Shown here piece after piece: positions 1 to 4,391 of a stretch of DNA of 5,019 nt; the first letter of the stretch is position 1; each line of letters opens with the position of its first letter. The position numbers and the translations under genes were made by a program. Below the pieces are notes generated by a model that did not search any database, was not told the DNA's origin, and worked only from the letters and a program-made list of their open reading frames with translations. The stretch is from assembly GCA_019422005.1 (NCBI GenBank), contig JAHZEF010000169.1, positions 1 to 5,019 on the forward strand. The letters are read 5' to 3'. The stretch is from Clostridiales bacterium (GTDB lineage Bacteria; Bacillota; Clostridia; Oscillospirales; Oscillospiraceae).

Positions 1-82
1 GATACTTTATGTTGCTTCTGGTTAACGGCAAACCGCTCCATGCCTTCTCAAGGATTACCTTGAGCGCCACAGTCTCCATCAT
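1..82 (-). CDS. 5' end of an unidentified gene; weak resemblance to the N-terminus of BioB/HydE/PylB-like radical SAM proteins (partial)
   Basis: An open frame starts at the ATG at 82-80 and runs off the window edge after 27 codons without a stop. An AGGAGGG ribosome binding site (96-90) lies 7 nt before this ATG, which supports it over the second ATG at 79-77. The start is 26 nt after the stop of the URO-D-type gene, so the two are probably co-transcribed. The visible peptide is MMETVALKVILEKAWSGLPL followed by TRSNIKY. A segment of the form ILxKAxxGxPLTRxxIxY resembles the helical N-terminal segment before the iron-sulfur domain in radical SAM proteins of the biotin synthase / HydE / methylornithine synthase (PylB) group. 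That match is from memory and covers only 27 residues. The CxxxCxxC cluster motif would lie outside the window, so the function stays open. The existence of the gene is better supported than its identity. Confidence 0.55.
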   Translation of the reverse strand, partial: MMETVALKVILEKAWSGLPLTRSNIKY

Positions 83-89
83 GCCCAGG

Positions 90-96
90 CCCTCCT
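90..96 (-). promoter_or_regulatory. Ribosome binding site of the partial gene at the left edge
   Basis: AGGAGGG on the minus strand, 7 nt upstream of the ATG at 82. This is a near-perfect Shine-Dalgarno sequence at ideal spacing, and it is the main evidence that a real gene begins here. Confidence 0.75.
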
Positions 97-108
97 GTCC
101 AAAAGCCG

Positions 109-1146
109 TCAATACCGTCCGTATGTTCTGGCTTCCTCCACAATCACCCGGGCATAATGATCCTCCATCGCGCTGGGATATTCACAGCCTGTCGCCAGGA
201 TAAACCCGCCGTCCTTTTTGAAAATATCAATCTCCCGGCGGCACTCCGCCCGAACCTCTTCTTCGGTGGCAGTTGCCAGCATTTCCGGCGGGATACAGCC
301 AATAATTGTGGTCTGACTGCCATACTTTTCTTTGCATTCTTCCATTGACGCGCAATCCGGCGGCATATGCAGAGTGGAAATCGCCTCCGGGCGCATCCGC
401 GCAATCTGCTCTTTGAAATAAATTCCGTTGCCGCAATTATGGATCATCACCATCATCCCCAGTCCATGAACCAATTCGGCCAGCTCCTGAACATAGGGGC
501 CTTCAAAGGCATCCCACATCTGCGGGCTCAGAATAGACTGCGACGCATACAGTGTGTCGAACATAATGGCCGGGCAGCCGGTTTCATGAAGCGCCAGAAT
601 ATAATCCTTCAACGTGTCCGTTACGTTGCGCAGCGCTTTGTGAATGATATCCGGCGACTTCACCATAAATTTTAAAAGCCTGGCCAAGCCTGTCAGCATA
701 CTGAGCAAACCAAGAGGTGCAAAAACAAATGCCACAACCGGATACTCGCTTCCCAATTCGTCCATCAGCTTTTGCACCAGGCGGATGTGGCCGCTCATTC
801 TTGGCGTTTCCCGTGGATTTAAGCGTATGACCTTTTCAAAATCTTCCTTTGAATTGATTAAATGCACGCTGGTATCCGGCCCCGCTGCTGCATCAGGCGG
901 ATATCGCATAGGCATTCCCCAGTCTGCAGCCTCTACCGAAAGGTCTACCAGGGAGCATACAACATCCACACCGATGTCCCTTGTAGCCTGGATGATGCAC
1001 TCCGCGCATTTATCCACGTCCTTTGTCCATTCGGCATAGTCAATTCCCAGATAATTTCTCGAAATACTGTTGATCAGCGGGTATACCGGTACGCGATCCG
1101 GTTCCTGATGGTTCAATACCGCAAGCACCCGTTCAATTGGCAGCAT
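109..1146 (-). CDS. Uroporphyrinogen-decarboxylase-fold methyltransferase (MtaA/MtbA/CmuA-type, zinc-dependent corrinoid methyltransferase)
   Basis: This 345-residue protein belongs to the URO-D superfamily. It has the typical opening (RVLAVLNHQEPDRVPVYP, residues 6-23) and a length normal for the methyltransferase branch. Members such as MtaA and MtbA bind Zn2+ through H-x-C-Xn-C, activate a thiol, and move a methyl group between methylcobamide and coenzyme M. Here the ligands appear as H236-N-C238 (motif IHNCGN) and C321 (ATGCEYP), so the metal site looks intact and porphyrinogen decarboxylation is unlikely. No signal peptide or membrane segment is seen, so it is presumably cytoplasmic. It lies 115 bp behind the MtmB-like gene, beyond a strong terminator. 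Its ATG has AAGGAG 12 nt upstream, a rather long spacing. The likely role is the second methyltransferase of the cassette, but most bacteria lack coenzyme M, so the acceptor is unknown. It could instead be a substrate:corrinoid methyltransferase like CmuA. The gene is visibly more AT-rich than its neighbours. Confidence 0.9.
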   Translation of the reverse strand: MLPIERVLAVLNHQEPDRVPVYPLINSISRNYLGIDYAEWTKDVDKCAECIIQATRDIGVDVVCSLVDLSVEAADWGMPMRYPPDAAAGPDTSVHLINSKEDFEKVIRLNPRETPRMSGHIRLVQKLMDELGSEYPVVAFVFAPLGLLSMLTGLARLLKFMVKSPDIIHKALRNVTDTLKDYILALHETGCPAIMFDTLYASQSILSPQMWDAFEGPYVQELAELVHGLGMMVMIHNCGNGIYFKEQIARMRPEAISTLHMPPDCASMEECKEKYGSQTTIIGCIPPEMLATATEEEVRAECRREIDIFKKDGGFILATGCEYPSAMEDHYARVIVEEARTYGRY

Positions 1147-1211
1147 AATTTCTACACACTCCTTTTACACAGACCTATACATCAGTTCGCATCCCGTCAG
1201 CATGCAGATAT
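1147..1211 (-). other. Leader between the terminator and the URO-D-type gene; no confident promoter
   Basis: This 65-bp stretch must hold any promoter specific to the URO-D-type gene. On the minus strand it contains a possible -10-like TATAGG, but no convincing TTGACA-like box at 16-18 nt. It also holds the AAGGAG ribosome binding site (1164-1159), 12 nt before the ATG. The gene is expressed either by read-through of the upstream terminator or from a weak or activator-dependent promoter here. Confidence 0.35.
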
Positions 1212-1251
1212 AAAATGTGTTCGCCGCAATGCGAGGATTGCGGCGAACACA
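1212..1251 (-). terminator. Intrinsic terminator after the MtmB-like gene
   Basis: A perfect 15-bp inverted repeat (arms 1251-1237 and 1230-1216, arm sequence TGTGTTCGCCGCAAT) encloses a 6-nt loop. On the minus strand it is followed directly by TTTT and then ATAT. It begins 10 nt after the MtmB-like stop codon (1264-1262). The GC-rich stem followed by a short U-tract on the minus strand is the classical form. It should end most transcripts from the DUF1638/corrinoid/MtmB-like operon before the URO-D-type gene. Confidence 0.88.
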
Positions 1252-1261
1252 GAGGCTTTCC

Positions 1262-2653
1262 TTAGCTCAGGATACCGTCGCCGGGCATCGGGATTCCCAG
1301 ATCCTCAGCATACTTGCGCATCTTCAAATACAGATCCACGTACTCCTGGTTGGGGGTCAGCGTCGGAATGTCATACAGTTCCTGGAACGTCATGCCCTTG
1401 GGAGGATCAAAGAGCGCATCCTCAAACTTCGGAATGACTTCCTTGACGATCCGGTTGGCGTCCGCACGGGACAGGCCGGCAGCGCCCTTGAAGACGGCGG
1501 CGTTGTACCAGCACTCGATCGGCGTCAGGCCGTTCTTCTTGGAACCGCCGGCGCTGCGCGGGCTGATGGTGAAGGTCTGGCCGGAGACGGAAGCAGCCGT
1601 CATGCCGACGATGGACTCCAGGAAGAACATTTCCGTCATCGGGCCGGAAACCTGGTTGATGGTCTTCATCTGCAGGATGTTGCTGTTGCGGGTAATGGCC
1701 TGGGTGGCGATGGACTGGGTCCAGACGCCGTGGCGGCCGCAGTTGCCGGCATAGCGGATGTCGTAGCTGGGAGATCCGGGCAGCGCAGAACCGCACATGG
1801 GATACTGCAGCAGGTCGGTGGCGATGGAGGCGATGGCCGTGGTCTCCGGCCCGCCGGTATAGCCGCCGATCATCGTGGGAGACTCGCTGCGGACGACGCC
1901 GCCCAGCTCATAGGCCACGATGCACTTATGCAGCGTCGTGTAGTTGATCTTCAGGGAAGCCGGATTCAGGCACAGGCACAGCTGCGGCTGCTCATACAGG
2001 TTGAACGCCGCCAGGAAGCCGAAGTGGGTGCTGGCGCTGGAGACCAGGGAATTGCCCATGCCCACACGGCCGGCGCGCCACTGCGCTTCCTTGCGCATAT
2101 GGTACTCATAGATGCCGGCAAACGTCTCATAGGGGGAATCGGCCAGCAGCGGGCTGCCCATTACGGTATCCAGGGACGGGCCCTCCTGCATATCCACCAG
2201 GCGGCTGCTGACAATGCCTTCCACCAGGGGGATATACAGTTCTTCATTCATCTGGATGGAAAGCGGCGCGCAGAAAATCGGCTTGCGGGGATCTTCCGGA
2301 CGGCGGGCAACCACGTGGGACTGCTCCGCGCCCTGGCCCACGACAAACTCGCCGGGAACCTTCTTGAATTCGCGCTCCAGCTCGTCGGCGTCAATTTTGA
2401 TAATCGACTCCGTATCGGGGCAGAAAAAGCCCAAACGCAGGGCGGCCTCCCAGCCGGCCTTGAAGAAGCGGTCGGCCAGCTCGTCGTCGCAGTTGATGGG
2501 ATTGTCCGGGTCGCAGGTGCCCATCAGGCCAAATTCCTTGGCAACTTCACGCAGCGTTTTGGGAACGATCTTCTGATCCCAATCTTTTTCCGTGACACGC
2601 TCGCCCAGGCGCGCTCTGTCCAATGTTCTCAGGATTTTTCTCTGCTTCTCCAT
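1262..2653 (-). CDS. mtmB-like: Monomethylamine methyltransferase (MtmB) family protein lacking pyrrolysine (Ser at the Pyl202 position)
   Basis: This 463-residue cytoplasmic TIM-barrel-type protein belongs to the MtmB family, whose archaeal members are about 458 residues long and transfer a methyl group from monomethylamine to a corrinoid protein. Similarity to Methanosarcina MtmB, aligned from memory, runs the whole length. Matching blocks are LDRARLGERVTEKDWD (11-26), GRVGMG (195-200), GGYTGGPETT (263-272), SGPMTEMFFLE (336-346) and GMTFQELYDIPTLTP (420-434). In archaeal MtmB the active-site residue 202 is pyrrolysine, read from an in-frame UAG. Here the frame has no internal stop, and residue 202 is serine, codon TCC at 2050-2048. 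The protein thus needs no Pyl machinery, and its substrate is probably not monomethylamine, as with Pyl-less MttB homologues such as glycine betaine methyltransferase MtgB. The start is set by GGGAGGT (2670-2664), 10 nt upstream, and by the good N-terminal alignment. It lies 60 bp after the corrinoid protein gene, its likely methyl acceptor. Confidence 0.93.
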   Translation of the reverse strand: MEKQRKILRTLDRARLGERVTEKDWDQKIVPKTLREVAKEFGLMGTCDPDNPINCDDELADRFFKAGWEAALRLGFFCPDTESIIKIDADELEREFKKVPGEFVVGQGAEQSHVVARRPEDPRKPIFCAPLSIQMNEELYIPLVEGIVSSRLVDMQEGPSLDTVMGSPLLADSPYETFAGIYEYHMRKEAQWRAGRVGMGNSLVSSASTHFGFLAAFNLYEQPQLCLCLNPASLKINYTTLHKCIVAYELGGVVRSESPTMIGGYTGGPETTAIASIATDLLQYPMCGSALPGSPSYDIRYAGNCGRHGVWTQSIATQAITRNSNILQMKTINQVSGPMTEMFFLESIVGMTAASVSGQTFTISPRSAGGSKKNGLTPIECWYNAAVFKGAAGLSRADANRIVKEVIPKFEDALFDPPKGMTFQELYDIPTLTPNQEYVDLYLKMRKYAEDLGIPMPGDGILS

Positions 2654-2663
2654 TTGTTAATGA

Positions 2664-2670
2664 ACCTCCC
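2664..2670 (-). promoter_or_regulatory. Ribosome binding site of the MtmB-like gene
   Basis: GGGAGGT on the minus strand, 10 nt upstream of the ATG at 2653. The spacing is slightly long but the match is good, and no better in-frame start exists nearby. The spacer is AT-rich (TCATTAACAA), which should keep the site accessible. Confidence 0.7.
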
Positions 2671-2713
2671 TTAAATTCAGTCCGTATCACACATTTTGAC
2701 AACCCGACGCCGG

Positions 2714-3382
2714 TCAGACCTCAACCACCAATGCGTCGCCGGGTTTCTTTTCCATCAGCCGGTTGGCCATCTTGACCGACAGGCCGGCCGTGCGGGAGTA
2801 GCCGTCCGCCCCGATCTTCTCGGCATACTCGGGCCCGATCGGGCCGCCGCCGACCGCAACCTTGTAGCGGTCGCGCTTGCCCTCATGTACCAGACGGGTG
2901 ATCAGCTCCTCCATATAATACTGAGAGGTCGTCAGCAGAGAGGAAACCGCGATGATATCGGCCTTTTCGGCCTCTGCAGTGTCAATAAATTTATTGGTCG
3001 GCACGTCGGTCCCCAGGTCGATCACCTCGTAGCCGTTGATGGCCAGCTGGGTGGCAACCAGGCTCTTGCCGATATCATGCAGGTCGCCCTTGGCGCAGCC
3101 AATGACAATTTTGCCCTTGAACGCGCTCTTGCCGCCCTGCATATGGGGATTGCACAGCGCGATGAGCTGCTTCATGCACTCGCCGCCGATCATCAATTCC
3201 GGGAGGAACACGACCATGTTGTTGAAATCGTCGCCCAGGCGGTTCAGCGCGGCAACGCCGCCGTCCTGAATAATCGCTTCCGGATCCGTTCCGTCGGCCA
3301 GCGCTTTTTCCACCAGTTCGACAACCAGATCCTCGTCACCGTCATACACGGCCTCTTCAATCTGCTTTAAATAATCTGCCAT
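2714..3382 (-). CDS. Methyltransferase-associated corrinoid (cobalamin-binding) protein, MtmC/MtbC/MttC family
   Basis: This 222-residue protein has the standard two-domain layout of methyltransferase corrinoid proteins. An N-terminal helical B12-binding-2 cap domain spans about residues 1-88 (including GDDFNNMVVFLPELMIGGECM, split here as G50-L60 and P61-M70). A Rossmann-like B12-binding domain spans about 90-220. The corrinoid motif DxHxxG is D100-L-H102-D-I-G105, with H102 expected as the lower axial cobalt ligand. The downstream S-x-L (S147-S148-L149-L150) and glycine-rich GGGP (178-181) elements are also present. It shuttles a methyl group on its Co(I)/methyl-Co(III) cofactor between the first methyltransferase, here probably the MtmB-like protein encoded next, and a second methyltransferase. 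The start has AGGAGGGTG (3395-3387), with 7 nt between AGGAGG and the ATG. Which substrate system it serves cannot be read from the sequence alone. Membership of the family is secure. Confidence 0.95.
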   Translation of the reverse strand: MADYLKQIEEAVYDGDEDLVVELVEKALADGTDPEAIIQDGGVAALNRLGDDFNNMVVFLPELMIGGECMKQLIALCNPHMQGGKSAFKGKIVIGCAKGDLHDIGKSLVATQLAINGYEVIDLGTDVPTNKFIDTAEAEKADIIAVSSLLTTSQYYMEELITRLVHEGKRDRYKVAVGGGPIGPEYAEKIGADGYSRTAGLSVKMANRLMEKKPGDALVVEV

Positions 3383-3387
3383 GTTGC

Positions 3388-3395
3388 ACCCTCCT
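3388..3395 (-). promoter_or_regulatory. Strong ribosome binding site of the corrinoid protein gene
   Basis: AGGAGGGT on the minus strand, preceded by an A-rich stretch (AAAAAATT). The AGGAGG core is 7 nt from the ATG at 3382. It is the strongest ribosome binding site among the complete genes here, consistent with the corrinoid protein being needed in excess over its methyltransferase. Confidence 0.8.
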
Positions 3396-3447
3396 AATTT
3401 TTTGTCTTCTTTGTATGATGACAGTTTATTCGATCATCCGCCCAAAG

Positions 3448-4101
3448 TCAGGTGAGCCACGCCGAGGGCGCGGTTTGCCAAAAGGCTTCCCCCTTCACCT
3501 GTCCGCCAGGCGGAATAACCACAAATTCATCGTCCCACTCGCCGGAAAACAGTTTTGTCAGCACCCGGAACGTCCCGCTGCAGGTCTCATACTGCAGGCC
3601 CAGCAGTTCGGACAGCTCCTGTGCACGCGGCGCATATTCCGCCGCATCGACCGCACCCGTGTCCATCATGCTGACCGCCCGATAGTGCCGCGCCTTTTTG
3701 GCGCCGTAGCGCGCGCAGCAGCGGTCGTAATCCCGGAACAGCCCGCACCTGCCCTCCAAAAAACCCGGGGACAGATACAGCGTCCGGATGTCCACCTCGC
3801 CGGGATCCCCCGACGTGCGGCTGCGCAGCAGGTGGATGCAGTCGGCAAAGCGCGGGAGCACCAGGCGGCAGCGGCCTGCCTTCAGGCCTACCGCAGCGTT
3901 GCCGCACTGGGCAAACGCCAAAAGCACGTCCTCCGCCTGCGCCTGATCGATCTGCTCCTGCAGCGCTTCTCTCAGGCGCTTCGGGTCGTTGTGAAGCTCA
4001 CGCTCCAGCCACACGACCGGACACGACAGATCCGCCCTGCCCATGGCCGCCCGGATCTCGTGCTCCATCATTTCACATGCCAAAACCAGTCTGGATTCCA
4101 T
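3448..4101 (-). CDS. DUF1638 family protein, first gene of the methyltransferase operon
   Basis: This 217-residue soluble protein has no signal peptide or membrane helix and looks like the DUF1638 family. The hallmarks, recognised from memory, are an early LACE (7-10), WLERELH (31-37), a central Q-C-G-N (65-68) followed by VGL, LPRFADCIHLL (82-92), and a C-terminal half rich in aromatic and basic residues with YLSPGFLE (109-116). The family has no established activity. I recall members near methylamine- and betaine-type methyltransferases and corrinoid proteins, and the position here fits that. The regularly placed C9, H37, C66 and C88 could bind metal or interact with the corrinoid, but this is inference. 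It is the first gene after the promoter, and the corrinoid gene starts 65 bp after its stop. The ATG at 4101 has only a modest AGGT 5 nt upstream, with GAGGGTG 13 nt upstream. A start at residue 11 or 12 is possible but would remove the conserved LACE. Confidence 0.82.
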   Translation of the reverse strand: MESRLVLACEMMEHEIRAAMGRADLSCPVVWLERELHNDPKRLREALQEQIDQAQAEDVLLAFAQCGNAAVGLKAGRCRLVLPRFADCIHLLRSRTSGDPGEVDIRTLYLSPGFLEGRCGLFRDYDRCCARYGAKKARHYRAVSMMDTGAVDAAEYAPRAQELSELLGLQYETCSGTFRVLTKLFSGEWDDEFVVIPPGGQVKGEAFWQTAPSAWLT

Positions 4102-4185
4102 ATGCTACCTGTTTCACCCTCTGCGCCGCGCTTCCCGGAAGCAGTCTTCATTGGCGTATGGTCGTAATGTTGTAATACCTTTTAT
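4102..4185 (-). other. Predicted 5' leader of the methyltransferase operon
   Basis: This is the roughly 85-nt untranslated leader between the predicted start of transcription (near 4185) and the DUF1638 ATG. It contains a short inverted repeat, GCTTCC-G-GGAAGC (4142-4130), just before the GAGGGTG element. That repeat could form only a weak 4-5 bp hairpin. I do not see a cobalamin riboswitch: the leader is too short for one, and no recognisable B12-box is evident. Confidence 0.4.
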
Positions 4186-4191
4186 GTCTCA

Positions 4192-4220
4192 ATTCTAGCA
4201 CCCGCCCAAAAAGAAATCAA
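4192..4220 (-). promoter_or_regulatory. Sigma-A-like promoter of the DUF1638/corrinoid/MtmB-like operon
   Basis: On the minus strand there is TTGATT (-35, 4220-4215), a 17-nt spacer, and TAGAAT (-10, 4197-4192). Each hexamer has one or two mismatches to TTGACA and TATAAT, at the optimal spacing. It lies between the permease hairpin and the DUF1638 start, where an operon promoter is expected. A sigma-54 element was considered, but the GG-to-GC distance does not fit. Confidence 0.65.
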
Positions 4221-4337
4221 CTGATACTTCACCGGGCGCGGCATTTTTGTGTCTTTCCACGAAATCCCATGGGCAAATACCGCAAACATCCACAAATGTA
4301 TACGCGGACCGCCTCCTGCCGTATCCCATGGATATGG

Positions 4338-4384
4338 CTTCTGCGCCCGCCGCACCAATGGTTCGCGTGCGGCGGACGCAGAAG
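4338..4384 (-). terminator. 18-bp hairpin just after the permease gene (probable terminator or mRNA-end stabiliser)
   Basis: Arms at 4384-4367 and 4355-4338 form an 18-bp stem with an 11-nt loop, starting 7 nt after the permease stop codon. The single non-Watson-Crick position (4376 with 4346) is a U-G wobble in a minus-strand transcript but an A-C mismatch in a plus-strand one. The structure is therefore better formed in RNA of the permease strand. No U-tract follows it on the minus strand, so it is not a canonical intrinsic terminator. It may pause polymerase, act with Rho, or protect the 3' end of the mRNA. Confidence 0.65.
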
Positions 4385-4391
4385 TTCCATC

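Noticed and set aside
1217..2674. A 485-codon open frame on the plus strand opposite the MtmB-like gene.
   Set aside because: Its translation is low-complexity, rich in Gly, Ala, Arg and His, with no family resemblance. It mirrors the codon bias of the well-supported minus-strand MtmB-like gene.
2701..2745. An inverted repeat across the end of the corrinoid protein gene (AACCC/GGGTT plus GACGC/GCGTC with a 3-nt bulge).
   Set aside because: It has a 22-nt loop, a bulged stem and no following U-tract, so it is too weak to call a terminator or attenuator.
2696..3370. A 224-codon plus-strand open frame opposite the corrinoid protein gene, and similar frames at 3415-4167 and 862-1437.
   Set aside because: They are antisense to genes with clear motifs, lack convincing ribosome binding sites and match no family. 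They are shadows of the coding strand.
4192..4215. A sigma-54 (-24/-12) promoter suggested by GGGCGGGTGC near the operon promoter.
   Set aside because: Only 6 nt or so separate the GG and GC dinucleotides, where 10 are needed. The sigma-A-like match at 17-nt spacing is better.
4102..4337. A cobalamin riboswitch upstream of the corrinoid operon.
   Set aside because: The predicted leader is only about 85 nt and I see no B12-box or the multi-helix layout expected of that riboswitch.
4185..4391. After the permease TAG stop the same frame stays open for another 69 codons up to a TAA at 4184-4182, which could suggest amber read-through (pyrrolysine).
   Set aside because: The permease already ends in a normal charged tail. 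The extension runs through the 18-bp hairpin and the promoter and has no recognisable domain. Long chance frames are common in GC-rich DNA.
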